Source of the DNA: Paenibacillus luteus
Lineage (GTDB): Bacteria; Bacillota; Bacilli; Paenibacillales; Paenibacillaceae
Direction: 5' to 3'
Length of the DNA stretch: 64,000 nucleotides
Assembly: GCF_006542765.1 (NCBI RefSeq)
Contig: NZ_SKCD01000026.1
Location: 1 to 64,000, forward strand
Part shown: positions 1 to 8,743 of the stretch, piece by piece
Position numbering within the stretch: position 1 is the first letter of the stretch
How the letters are laid out: the number at the start of each line of letters is the position of its first letter
Made by a program: the position numbers and the translations under genes
Notes under the pieces: generated by a model
Seen by the model: the letters and a program-made list of their open reading frames with translations, nothing else
The model's database searches: none
What the model was told of the DNA's origin: nothing

Positions 1-23
1 ATTTATACTAATACCCACGGATT

Positions 24-80
24 CTCCTTTTGTAGAGTAGTGGGTAACCAGCCTACTTTCTCTACAATAGGAGTTTTTTT
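24..80 (+). terminator. Rho-independent terminator
   Basis: A 14-nt arm at 24-37 pairs with 60-73 with one mismatch, and inner AGTAG/CTACT extends the stem. Seven T residues follow. It would end a plus-strand transcript entering from left of the window. Confidence 0.8.
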
Positions 81-347
81 GCGTTTATCCAGTAAAAAAC
101 CTACTAAAATTCCATTTTAAGTAAATTAAATGAGATTGAATTCTCATGTAAGGTTTAATGCAAGGCTAGTGTAAAAATTAGATCTATTTCTTCAAAACCC
201 AGCCATATCCAGTCCATTTGGAGCCGCTGGACTATAGACTATCATAAACCGACTGTGTGTCCGTATGGAATCCTTCTTACAGATTCCCATTGAGTCTAAA
301 CTCATTAGTTGATCTTATATAACCAAAAACTTTCATTCATCATACAG
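81..347. other. Intergenic stretch, no gene recognised
   Basis: This AT-rich stretch between two plus-strand terminators has no open frame with a Shine-Dalgarno sequence and no tRNA or known riboswitch that I recognise. A short untranslated plus-strand RNA ending at the second terminator is possible but unsupported. Confidence 0.4.
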
Positions 348-393
348 CGGCAGCCTGAGACTTTTTTCCCAGTCAAAGGCTGCCGTTGTTTTT
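348..393 (+). terminator. Rho-independent terminator
   Basis: CGGCAGCCT at 348-356 pairs with AGGCTGCCG at 377-385. An inner GACT/AGTC pair extends the stem, and TTGTTTTT follows. The direction is plus strand, yet no plus-strand gene is visible between it and the terminator at 24-80. Confidence 0.75.
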
Positions 394-507
394 ACAATTG
401 GGACAAGCTGTATAATATTTTATTTCATTTCCTTTTCATTCTAGGACTGCTAAACTTCAGACGAACATGAGGAGGCTTACCATAACCATTCCTGTTGTAA
501 CTCAACA

Positions 508-708
508 TTAACCATTAAACCTGCTGATCATTCGGTGTACTGCAACTTTCATCTTCTTCTTTCCTTTGCGCTCCTGCCTCTCCGTAGCTCCCTCGGCATC
601 CTCGTCTGCTTTTTCCAGTGCAAGCAGCGCCAGACTATAACCCACGAGCGAAAGCGAGGCGGAGAGCTTAAATAGATCATCCGACGTGATTTGCTTATCA
701 GCCGACAT
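508..708 (-). CDS. Small single-pass membrane protein (66 aa), unknown function
   Basis: The start follows a good Shine-Dalgarno (AAAGGAG, 7 nt spacing). The N-terminus carries a TSDDLF segment, then a hydrophobic stretch of about 18 residues (around 15-32), then an acidic patch and a very basic tail (RQERKGKKKMK). This suggests a one-helix membrane protein. The T-(S/A)-D-D plus helix arrangement recurs in the 45-residue protein encoded 62 bp upstream, so the two look like paralogues. Both follow the transporter gene on the same strand and may be co-transcribed with it. I do not recognise the family, and no function can be assigned. Confidence 0.6.
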   Translation of the reverse strand: MSADKQITSDDLFKLSASLSLVGYSLALLALEKADEDAEGATERQERKGKKKMKVAVHRMISRFNG

Positions 709-770
709 CTCTCTACTCCTTTATGTTCAAAGTGACTATCTTATATGGTCAATGACCGCTGGCCCGGAAA

Positions 771-908
771 TTACTCCTTCTCGGTCCTTGCTTTCAGCAC
801 GGCAAACAATCCGACTAAATCCCCAATCACGAGAATAACCGCAGACCACAAAGCAATATCATCAGCCGTTAGTTCAGTGATATCCGGTTTGGTTGTTGTT
901 TTTGACAT
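771..908 (-). CDS. Very small membrane protein (45 aa), paralogue of its neighbour
   Basis: An open frame of 45 codons starts with ATG preceded by AAGGAG about 9 nt upstream. The product begins MSKTTTKPDITELTADD, continues with a hydrophobic helix (roughly residues 19-39) and ends in a charged tail ARTEKE. The TADD motif followed by the helix mirrors TSDD plus helix in the 66-residue protein at 508-708, which argues that the frame is real. It lies between that gene and the transporter gene, all on the minus strand. The function is unknown. Confidence 0.6.
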   Translation of the reverse strand: MSKTTTKPDITELTADDIALWSAVILVIGDLVGLFAVLKARTEKE

Positions 909-1003
909 TCGGATCTAAGCTCCTTAGTTACTTGGGATGATAACAGCCTATGCCAGGGAGCCTTCACGGGTTTGGGCGAATGCCGCAGTGTCCATAAAAA
1001 TAG

Positions 1004-1990
1004 TCAGCTAATGTCTTGCTCCTTTACATCTGGATATAATAAAGCGGGAATCAGACGAATGTAGATAAGCTCTGCTCCAAGCTCAACAATCGTTTGGGTA
1101 ACGATGACCGCTGAGGCAATAACCGCCCAGTCTCCGGGCAAAGACAAGGCCAAAGGAAGCACAACCAATGAGTTGCGTGTGCTGGAACTGAACACGAGTG
1201 CGCGCCCCGCTCCAACATCTAATCGAAACAAGTGGGCTATGGCCCTGGCTAATAGCGGCATGATGAAGAAAAAGATCAGATAAACCGGAAGCACACGTAC
1301 TAGGAGCTCAAAATCATCATAAACTTTGGCTATTTGCGAAGCCATGATGATTAGCAGTGCCAAAGCCATAAAAGGCACTGGCAGCCACGAGGTGGCCGAA
1401 AGCACGAACATGCCCGAATGGCTATTTGCCGCCCACAGCTGAGTGGCGACCGCAGCAAGCACAGGCAAAACAATCAGCAAAAGGAAAGATTCAAGAAAAG
1501 GTCCCGTTTGAACAATAGCTCCAGCTGCTTCCCCAATAAATAAGCGCAAATAAATGGGTAGCAAGAGCATTTGAACAGCGAGCAGCAAAGGCGTAACCGC
1601 CAGCATAAGCTTTCCGTTTCCGCGTCCGAGCTGCGTAAAAACAATAACATAATCAATGCATGGCGTTAGGAGCACCAGATATACCCCGATTAGAATCGGT
1701 GACGATTGCGGAAGAAGAAAGCTTAATGCCCATACTACGACGGGAACGGCTATAAAATTTGCAACCAGAACAGCTGCAACGAAACGACGATTAGCGAGCG
1801 ACTCTCGCAGCTTCAGAAAAGGGAGCTGCGCAAACATGCTGTAAAGCAATAGCGCAAGCAGAGGCGTAATCATGCCACTAAGAGTCGTACCGCTTTGAGG
1901 AAATGCCATTCCGATTACTCCGCCTATGACAAGTGTCACAACGTAGATGCTAATTTGTTTATTTTCCAATGTATCTCGGTTCAACTTCAC
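1004..1990 (-). CDS. BASS/ACR3-like transporter (arsenic resistance / bile acid:Na+ symporter family)
   Basis: This 328-residue integral membrane protein has about ten hydrophobic segments. The stretch LLTPCIDYVIVFTQLGRGN resembles the conserved Cys-containing fourth helix of arsenite exporters (ACR3) and related BASS transporters. The later FSSSTRNSLVVLPLAL segment matches the second discontinuous-helix region of that fold. A GTG start has GGAG 8 nt upstream. The family moves arsenite or organic anions across the membrane. Without an adjacent arsR or arsC gene the arsenic assignment is only a family-level guess. Two tiny membrane proteins follow it on the same strand. Confidence 0.75.
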   Translation of the reverse strand: MKLNRDTLENKQISIYVVTLVIGGVIGMAFPQSGTTLSGMITPLLALLLYSMFAQLPFLKLRESLANRRFVAAVLVANFIAVPVVVWALSFLLPQSSPILIGVYLVLLTPCIDYVIVFTQLGRGNGKLMLAVTPLLLAVQMLLLPIYLRLFIGEAAGAIVQTGPFLESFLLLIVLPVLAAVATQLWAANSHSGMFVLSATSWLPVPFMALALLIIMASQIAKVYDDFELLVRVLPVYLIFFFIMPLLARAIAHLFRLDVGAGRALVFSSSTRNSLVVLPLALSLPGDWAVIASAVIVTQTIVELGAELIYIRLIPALLYPDVKEQDIS

Positions 1991-2139
1991 GTTGGAGACT
2001 CCACTTCCTATTCAAGGATATTGATTTTCCAATTACGCAGCTTGTCTTAAGATTGCGTACAAATCATATTCATTTAACCAAACGGAACCGTATAAGGCAA
2101 TAGCGCTCACGATTCGTACAGATATCTCCATGGAATGGC

Positions 2140-2183
2140 AAAGAACCTTCAACTCCGCATAAAAGCAGAGCAGAAGGTTCTTT
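2140..2183 (-). terminator. Stem-loop between chemoreceptor and transporter genes
   Basis: AAAGAACCTTC and GAAGGTTCTTT form an 11-bp perfect stem just downstream of the chemoreceptor stop on the minus strand. The T tract is short, so termination is plausible but not textbook. Confidence 0.6.
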
Positions 2184-2203
2184 ATTTGCGAGATAGGGGG
2201 TGG

Positions 2204-3913
2204 CTACTCCATCTTGAATCTGCCGATATGGCTTTGCAAATCGCTCGCCACGGCATGCAGCGCGATTGCTGACGCTGTCATCTCTTCCATGTAGGCTAGC
2301 TGTTCCTCCGTTGCCGCTGACACGCTTTGCGTTAAGGCGGAAGCTTCATGTGCCTGCTTGGCACTTGCTGCGGTGGAGATGGCAATTGCTTGAGATCCAT
2401 CTGCTATTTGCTGAGAGGATGCCGTTATTTCCTGAATCTGATGGGCGACTTCCTCTACCGAGCTGCGTATAAACTGGAACTGCCTGCTCGTCTCCTGCAC
2501 TGAACGTTTTCCTTTCCCTACCTCCTGCTTGCCTGAATTCATCATGGAGACTGCCTGAAGCGTATTGGTACGGACCGTACCAAGCGCTCTGGCTACTTTT
2601 TTCGATGCATCCTCCGACTGAACGGCGAGGCTCCTTACCTCTTCAGCGACAACCGCAAACCCACGTCCATGCTCGCCTGCTCTGGCCGCTTCAATTGACG
2701 CGTTCAATGCAAGCAAATTAGTCTGGTTCGAAATCGAAGCAATCAGCCCCACAATTCTCTCGATTTGAAGTACACTCTCTCTCAGATCATCCATAAATCG
2801 GGAGGTTTCATCCACTACTTGATCAATGCTTCCCATATCCCGACTAGTGTGCTCCATATAGGCATGTCCATCATCCACGATGTTTATCGCTTGGCCTGAC
2901 GTTTCCGAAATGACGCTTACGTTGGATGTAATGCTTCCAATAGCTTTCACAATTTCGTCCATCGATGCTGAAATGGCTTGCGTGCCTTGCTGCTGGTTTT
3001 CCGCCGAAGCGGCAACCTGTTGAATCGATTCTACGATGTAGGTAGTGGCGGCTGAGGTTTGCTTGGCACCTTCCCTTAACTCCTCGGAGCTTATGGATAG
3101 CTGACCCGCAGCTTCGCTCACTTTTTGAATCATCTTTTGCAAGCCGCTCCTCATGCTTATGAACGATTCTGCTAGTGAGCCGATTTCATCCTTATTCCGA
3201 ATGTGAAGCGCCGAGCTTCGCAAATCGCCTCCCGCAACCGTTTCTGCCAAGAGTGACAACCGCCTGATTGGGACGGATATATTTCTGGAGAGCAGCGTTC
3301 CGAGCAGCATAGTCGCTGCAACCAAGAGAATGCTGCCAATCAGCATAAATACATTCGTACGTTTCACCTGCTGATCGCTAGCTAGCACCTCTGCCGCCAT
3401 AGCCTCCTCTTGCTTTTGAGCGAGTATATTGGCATTCGTCCTAATCAGCTTGGCCAAGGGGAAAATACGCGTGTTCGCGTAAGAATTGGCTTGGCCTGCC
3501 TCCATCCCATTCAGCTCGGCAATTTTTTCAAGATACTGGGCATTCCAGCCTAGAAGCGCATTCAGCTTTTCGCTGTCCTCTGTGTTATTCAGCATACCTA
3601 GCGCAGCTTGCGCACGGACGACAATATCAGCGCTTGCCGCATCAATCTCTTTGAGCGATTCTTTATTTTTGTTCAACAGATAATTGCTGAAGCTGTTATT
3701 AAGCTGAACCGCATTAATCTGGATCGACTCCATATGCACAAGAACAGCCATATTATAGTCAATGATTTCATTATAGGAGGCATTCAAGCTTTTGAGACTA
3801 TGAAAGATAAAACCTAACAAAAGCAGAATGCAGACAATCGCAATTAAAAATCCGCCATAAATCTTATTGGCAATGGTCAGCCTCCGCTTGCCCCAAACAG
3901 TTGATTTTAACAT
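2204..3913 (-). CDS. Methyl-accepting chemotaxis protein
   Basis: This is a 569-residue transmembrane chemoreceptor. Helix 1 (about residues 17-38) and helix 2 (about 188-210) bracket a mostly helical extracytoplasmic region of roughly 150 residues, of the four-helix-bundle type. A HAMP linker follows, then the long cytoplasmic signalling coiled coil. The conserved hairpin tip is clear: NQTNLLALNASIEAARAGE, then GRGFAVVAEEVRSLA. It would pass ligand binding to CheA/CheW and flagellar rotation. The start at 3913 is preferred over ATG at 3919 because GGAG then sits 7 nt away. No other che gene is nearby, which is usual for dispersed receptors. The ligand is unknown. Confidence 0.93.
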   Translation of the reverse strand: MLKSTVWGKRRLTIANKIYGGFLIAIVCILLLLGFIFHSLKSLNASYNEIIDYNMAVLVHMESIQINAVQLNNSFSNYLLNKNKESLKEIDAASADIVVRAQAALGMLNNTEDSEKLNALLGWNAQYLEKIAELNGMEAGQANSYANTRIFPLAKLIRTNANILAQKQEEAMAAEVLASDQQVKRTNVFMLIGSILLVAATMLLGTLLSRNISVPIRRLSLLAETVAGGDLRSSALHIRNKDEIGSLAESFISMRSGLQKMIQKVSEAAGQLSISSEELREGAKQTSAATTYIVESIQQVAASAENQQQGTQAISASMDEIVKAIGSITSNVSVISETSGQAINIVDDGHAYMEHTSRDMGSIDQVVDETSRFMDDLRESVLQIERIVGLIASISNQTNLLALNASIEAARAGEHGRGFAVVAEEVRSLAVQSEDASKKVARALGTVRTNTLQAVSMMNSGKQEVGKGKRSVQETSRQFQFIRSSVEEVAHQIQEITASSQQIADGSQAIAISTAASAKQAHEASALTQSVSAATEEQLAYMEEMTASAIALHAVASDLQSHIGRFKME

Positions 3914-3968
3914 TGCCATTCTCCTTCGGTTCCCGTAAGGGGCAGTATGTACTTGGAGAAAAAGCTTT

Positions 3969-4003
3969 AAATAAAGGAACTGCCTGAGGCAGTTCCTTTA
4001 TTT
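3969..4003 (-). terminator. Perfect 16-bp stem-loop terminator
   Basis: Two 16-nt arms, fully complementary, enclose a TGA loop immediately after the stop codon of the SLH peptidase gene. The outer A/T pairs supply a U-rich end in either direction. Confidence 0.9.
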
Positions 4004-4017
4004 AATCTTGCTATGAA

Positions 4018-7000
4018 TTATTGCTGCTTTAACAGATTGCTAATGATTACTGCGGCTTGCGCACGGTTGGCAATGCCCTTAGGCGCATATGTGCCGTTGG
4101 TCATGCCGTTAATTACGCCTTGCTGCGTCAGTAATGCAATGGCTTCCTTGGCATATGCGGCCATTTTATCTTGATCCGCAAATTTCTCCAAGGCACTGTC
4201 AACGTCACCCACAACAGCATCTTTGTTAATAAGCTTTAATGCATTGGCAGCCATAATGGCCATTTCCTCACGAGTAATTGCGCGGTTCGGATCAAACTTG
4301 CCATCCCCTACGCCTTGAGCCAAGCCTGCTTTTACAGCAGCAGCTACTGAAGCGTAGTACCAGTCGGACGTTTTCACGTCACTGAAGGAAACCGTGGCAT
4401 TCTCATCTGCCAATTGGTAAGCGCGAACGAGCATAGTTAGAAACTCTGCACGTGTTACTTCTTTCAGCGGTGCGAACGACGTCGTGCTTACGCCAGAAAT
4501 AATGCCTTTGCTAGCCAATTCCTCAATCGCAGCTCCTGCCCACGATTCCACTGTGCCAAGATCCTTAAATTCAGGAACAACAACCGGTGTCGGTGTCGGT
4601 GTCGGTTTCACCGTTGGCGTTGGTGACGTCGTCGGTGTTGGCGACGGATTCGTTACCGGCCCTGTACTTCCGCCAGGAGGAGTCGGTGTTGGATCCGTTG
4701 TTGGTTTTGGCGTTGGATCCGTCGTTGGTGATGGTGTTGGATCCGTCGTTGGTTTTGGCGTTGGATCCGTCGTTGGTGATGGTGTTGGATCCGTCGTTGG
4801 TGACGGTGTTGGATCCGTTGTTGGTGTCGGTGACGGTGTCGGATCCGTTGTCGGTGTCGGTGACGGTGTTGGATCCGTCGTCGGTGTTGGTGACGGTGTT
4901 GGATCCGTTGTCGGTGTCGGCGTTGGCGTCACAACTGGACCATCGTCAACTTCTTCCGGCAGAGCCGCTGGAGCAGCAGTGAAAATAGCATTTGCTACAA
5001 TTCTAAACTGCTTTTGCGGATGTGCTCGGTTAAGCAAATCATTCGCGAACAAAGTAACGTTAATCGTTCCTTCTTTGTACGTGAAGCCAATCGTTTTCCC
5101 TTGGGCTTGTGCATGGTTAGGCCACCAGCCTGCTTTGAAGAAATCAGCGTCTGTGCTTGCTGTTGCGAGTACTTTCGCTTTTTCTGGAATAGCACTCATC
5201 CAAGAGCCCGTTGCTGTATACAAATATTCGTTATCCTCATAAGCTGCTGTAATTGGACTGTCCTGCTCCATTACTGCCTTGAACAACCCTTCGTGGGAAC
5301 TTCCTGTCGTTGTAAAGTTAAAGCCAGGTAGAAGCGCGGTTCCCTTCATCGTATTCATTGCCGCTCTGCCAAACCCTACGTACGGCTTGCCTGAGCCAAT
5401 CAAATTCGTACTTGTGGCACCGCTTGTGTTAATGAGTACATCACTAGCTGCCAAATCCGTCGTAACGGAGAAGCCAAGGTCTTTCAGAACAAAAGCAGGA
5501 ACTCCAGTAGCTGTAACGCTAGCGGCCTTTAGAAGCTTGCCTTCGTTGCTTGCTGCTGGATTAAAAGGAACAACATCCAGTAAATATTTTTGAGAAACCA
5601 GCTCTAGATTTGTTTTGGAAACTAGGAAATCTCCCAGCTCATAGCCAGCTGCTCCTTGGCTGAGCATCGTTACCGATTTTTTCGCTACAAGCAGCTCATT
5701 CACCGCTTTAATTGCAGCATTGCTCGTATTTTTAATGACATAATGATTGGCGTCACCAGGGATTGTCGTCGTTGGAATAACGACTCCGGTAACATTAGCC
5801 GTTTTGCCCTTAAATGCCCCTGCTTGACGAATAACATACTTGTCAAAGCCTCTCATATCGGCAAAGCTTTGTACGATTTCCGCATACATTTCAGAGAAAT
5901 CCGATACGTCAAAGCCATCATATAAGACCAGATTAGCATAACCTCTCTTAGCCTGCTTCATATTGACCACATAGGTCCCTACGGGATAGACGTTTGAGCC
6001 AATAGTTACAGCCGTCGTTGTCTGCTCCACCTTCACGCCATTGCTAAGCAAGTATTTAACCATCTCGTAGGTTGCAAGACGATTCTTTTGCAATTCGCTT
6101 GCTACGGGAAGCACATAATAATCAGGGAAGAAATTCGTTTCTTCGCCACGCGGTCTGCCAATCACTTGATCAGCAGCGTTAGTCAAATACTGATCAACCG
6201 TACGGCTGTCAACATTGTCTACTCCACGCTTGTAAACCTCAAGCTGATTCAAGAATAGTTTCTCTTTGTTGTCTGTTACATATTTGGTAGCAGCTACGCT
6301 TGCAAAGAATAAAGCTTTTACCGAATCTTCATTAAGTTCCGGAATTTCCAGCGTATGTCCTAGCGCTCCGTGATGCATAGCGTAAACGGCTGTATAAGCA
6401 GGGGATGCATCATCCCAGCCTGATTTGTTAGGACCGCTATTGTTTTGATGTGATTCATAAGGAATTTCATAGCTAGTATATTTGGTATTTGCGATACCAG
6501 CACTGCCCATTACGTTCGCTTGCTCCAACATGCTGCCGATCAGAAGATCATATTCAAAGTTCGGATCATGTGGAGGCGTACATGGTTCGATAAGGAAGCT
6601 GCTGACGAATCCATGCATATCTAGGAAAGACAGCGGCGACCATTTCGCGATTTCCTTCGTTACAATTTGTGTTTCCGGTTGAGTCTGGTAGGAATTATCA
6701 CGGTTCAAGTCAAATGCATTGGCATTCGCTCGTGTATTCAAATAACGACCATCCGGGTTTTCCGTAAAGTTCATGAGGAAAATGGCATTTTCCAGCGCAT
6801 CATTCACGTTCAGCGAAACAGGCGTTGGATTAGCACTATCTTCCTTCGTGTTGTAAGAGATAACATCCTGCGTTCCCATTTCTCTAAAGAAGTTCAGAAT
6901 GACATCAACGCCAGGCGCTTCATCCGGGTGAATGTTGTTCAGCCATACGGGTACTTTGTAATCCGTTAATGTGCCCTTCTTAATCTTATCTTGAAGACCC

Positions 7001-8670
7001 TTCGGATCATTCAACATTGCAGGCATCGTTTCATTTAAGTATTGATCGACAGATGCTTTATCCTTAGCCAAAATTGTAAAGTAAATATTTCGGCCTTGGA
7101 CCGATTGCCCAAGCACTTGTGTCTCTACATAACGGCCAGTTTCTTCTTTGATTTCTTCTGTAATTTTGTCAATTTCCGGTTTGATTTCATCGTAAGTACG
7201 ATAGCTATCATAAGCATTCAGCTTAATTGGAGCAGTCGCAATGATGCGTCCGTTTTGGTCCAGTGCAGCAAAATCGCGCGTACCAATCATAGCGGGATAT
7301 CTGGAGCGGTGCGTGCCTGACAAATTGACTGTGTTGTAAATAAGGTCAAATGTGATTTTCGCTTTTACTGTAGATCCTACCACTACTGGCGGTTCTGCCA
7401 AGTAGATGAATGGATCGCCTGTATAAGCGTTAGTTCCCCATTTTTTCCATTCCGTCAAAGGCTTATCACCGTAAGTCCATTGCAAGTTGGCCAAGGTTAC
7501 GCCAGCCGGCAATTGGAACTCCACGTCAATCGTTCTTTTTTCAGTAATGGATGCCTTATCCGTGCTTAGTGTAAGCTTCTCGGGAGCAAGCTCCTCGACT
7601 TCAAGCATGATTCCGGTCAACACTTGAGTGAAGGTACTTAAATGCTGCTCAATTCTGCCTGGATATACCGTTTGAATGTGAGCGATGGTATCTTTGGCGG
7701 TATGCCAAATCGCTCCCTCAGCTGTAGTTTGCGTATAACCATCCTTATCTCCCAAGTTCCAGTTGGTTGCTTCCAAGTAAGCATATGGGATGCCTGCTTT
7801 GGAGAATGCAGCATGATCACTCCAATCGCCCGTTGTGCCTGCAGGATATTGAGGATTATTACCCGGGTTAGTGATCAGGTCAAGATCAAGGCGATCAGCG
7901 ATGCTAAGACCTAAATCGCGAACAAAACCTTTGGAACCACTGCTGCCGTAAATGTACATAAAGTCGCCGACAGCCACGCTGTCGAGATTAATCATGGCGA
8001 TCGTGTTTTTCTTATCTTCCGCAGTCATTTGTGAAACATAATACTGAGAGCCTCTAGTACCTGTTTCCTCTGCACCGAATGCAATAAATTTAATCGTATA
8101 CGGTGTTTCTAGCTGTGATACAGCCTTCGCTGATTCGAGCATAACAGCAACGCCAGAAGCGTTATCGTCAGCACCCTTGCCTGCGCTAACCGAGTCGTAA
8201 TGCGCGCCTACGATAAGAACCTTCGGAGAAACGCCTACTTTAGTAGCGACAATGTTATTGGAGTTCACGGTCGCGCCAGAGCGAGTATAGCTGAACGGCT
8301 GTACCGTTACGCCAAAGCCCAATTTTTCAAATTCACCTTTGACATAATTTCCGGCTTCAACCTCTTTCGCCGAACCCGCAACGCGAGCACCGATCGTATT
8401 AGCCAAATAATTAAGATACTCATAAGCGCTTTTGCCTACAGGAACCTCCGGCTCTGCAAGTGCGGATACGAATAGCGGCTCGCTATCTTCTGAAGTGACT
8501 TCCGGTTCTGTCGTATCCGGAGCCGACTCTTCCGTATCCACTACCGGTGTAACACCGCCACCTAGGCTATCCTCTAACGCATATGCGGCACCAGGAGCGA
8601 TGATCGAGAAGACTAGCATTAAGGAAAGCATGAGTGCGAGAAACTTTTGAGAGATCATCTTCTTAGACAT
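4018..8670 (-). CDS. Secreted, SLH-anchored double metallopeptidase (M28 + M14)
   Basis: This 1,550-residue protein has a signal peptide (about 1-32) and two zinc-peptidase domains. The M28 aminopeptidase domain (about 80-360) shows GAHYDS with H157, D169 in GADDNASG, the E201-E202 pair, D230 and H323. The M14 carboxypeptidase-like domain (about 485-800) shows H581-x-x-E584, H686 in LDMHG and a Glu in HTLEIP (E775). A long region without a recognised domain follows, then a Pro-Thr linker of DPTPSPT repeats and three SLH repeats (about 1375-1550) that tether it to the cell wall. All expected metal and catalytic residues are visible in both domains. The likely role is trimming peptides at the cell surface from both ends. 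AGGAGG lies 6 nt before the ATG. Its promoter shares an operator with the arginine/proline genes. Confidence 0.9.
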   Translation of the reverse strand: MSKKMISQKFLALMLSLMLVFSIIAPGAAYALEDSLGGGVTPVVDTEESAPDTTEPEVTSEDSEPLFVSALAEPEVPVGKSAYEYLNYLANTIGARVAGSAKEVEAGNYVKGEFEKLGFGVTVQPFSYTRSGATVNSNNIVATKVGVSPKVLIVGAHYDSVSAGKGADDNASGVAVMLESAKAVSQLETPYTIKFIAFGAEETGTRGSQYYVSQMTAEDKKNTIAMINLDSVAVGDFMYIYGSSGSKGFVRDLGLSIADRLDLDLITNPGNNPQYPAGTTGDWSDHAAFSKAGIPYAYLEATNWNLGDKDGYTQTTAEGAIWHTAKDTIAHIQTVYPGRIEQHLSTFTQVLTGIMLEVEELAPEKLTLSTDKASITEKRTIDVEFQLPAGVTLANLQWTYGDKPLTEWKKWGTNAYTGDPFIYLAEPPVVVGSTVKAKITFDLIYNTVNLSGTHRSRYPAMIGTRDFAALDQNGRIIATAPIKLNAYDSYRTYDEIKPEIDKITEEIKEETGRYVETQVLGQSVQGRNIYFTILAKDKASVDQYLNETMPAMLNDPKGLQDKIKKGTLTDYKVPVWLNNIHPDEAPGVDVILNFFREMGTQDVISYNTKEDSANPTPVSLNVNDALENAIFLMNFTENPDGRYLNTRANANAFDLNRDNSYQTQPETQIVTKEIAKWSPLSFLDMHGFVSSFLIEPCTPPHDPNFEYDLLIGSMLEQANVMGSAGIANTKYTSYEIPYESHQNNSGPNKSGWDDASPAYTAVYAMHHGALGHTLEIPELNEDSVKALFFASVAATKYVTDNKEKLFLNQLEVYKRGVDNVDSRTVDQYLTNAADQVIGRPRGEETNFFPDYYVLPVASELQKNRLATYEMVKYLLSNGVKVEQTTTAVTIGSNVYPVGTYVVNMKQAKRGYANLVLYDGFDVSDFSEMYAEIVQSFADMRGFDKYVIRQAGAFKGKTANVTGVVIPTTTIPGDANHYVIKNTSNAAIKAVNELLVAKKSVTMLSQGAAGYELGDFLVSKTNLELVSQKYLLDVVPFNPAASNEGKLLKAASVTATGVPAFVLKDLGFSVTTDLAASDVLINTSGATSTNLIGSGKPYVGFGRAAMNTMKGTALLPGFNFTTTGSSHEGLFKAVMEQDSPITAAYEDNEYLYTATGSWMSAIPEKAKVLATASTDADFFKAGWWPNHAQAQGKTIGFTYKEGTINVTLFANDLLNRAHPQKQFRIVANAIFTAAPAALPEEVDDGPVVTPTPTPTTDPTPSPTPTTDPTPSPTPTTDPTPSPTPTTDPTPSPTTDPTPSPTTDPTPKPTTDPTPSPTTDPTPKPTTDPTPTPPGGSTGPVTNPSPTPTTSPTPTVKPTPTPTPVVVPEFKDLGTVESWAGAAIEELASKGIISGVSTTSFAPLKEVTRAEFLTMLVRAYQLADENATVSFSDVKTSDWYYASVAAAVKAGLAQGVGDGKFDPNRAITREEMAIMAANALKLINKDAVVGDVDSALEKFADQDKMAAYAKEAIALLTQQGVINGMTNGTYAPKGIANRAQAAVIISNLLKQQ
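4685..4935 (-). repeat. Tandem repeats encoding the Pro-Thr linker
   Basis: In-frame units of about 30 bp (DPTPSPTPTT) change to about 24 bp units (DPTPSPTT or DPTPKPTT). Many contain GGATCC. They encode the extended linker between the catalytic part and the SLH domains of the peptidase. Confidence 0.9.
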
Positions 8671-8676
8671 GGTCTT

Positions 8677-8732
8677 CCTCCTTTTTTAAAATATAGGAAA
8701 GCATATCATTTCGCTATACTTTCGCTATATTT
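8677..8732 (-). promoter_or_regulatory. Conserved leader block ending in the Shine-Dalgarno (copy A)
   Basis: This segment directly precedes the peptidase start. Read on the minus strand it holds two tandem TATAGCGAAA copies, TGATATGC, then TTTCCTATA and an A-rich run into AGGAGG. Either TATAGCGAAA copy can pair with TTTCCTATA (one bulged C), giving two mutually exclusive hairpins just before the ribosome binding site. A near-identical block (54 of 57 aligned positions) precedes the alpha/beta hydrolase gene at 23975. The role is unknown; it could be an operator array or an RNA switch. Confidence 0.7.
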
Positions 8733-8743
8733 ATGCGAGAAAC

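Noticed and set aside
4484..5242. Plus-strand frame of 252 codons rich in Val and Gly
   Set aside because: It is the antisense of the Pro-Thr linker repeats of the peptidase gene, with no ribosome site and only repeat-derived composition.
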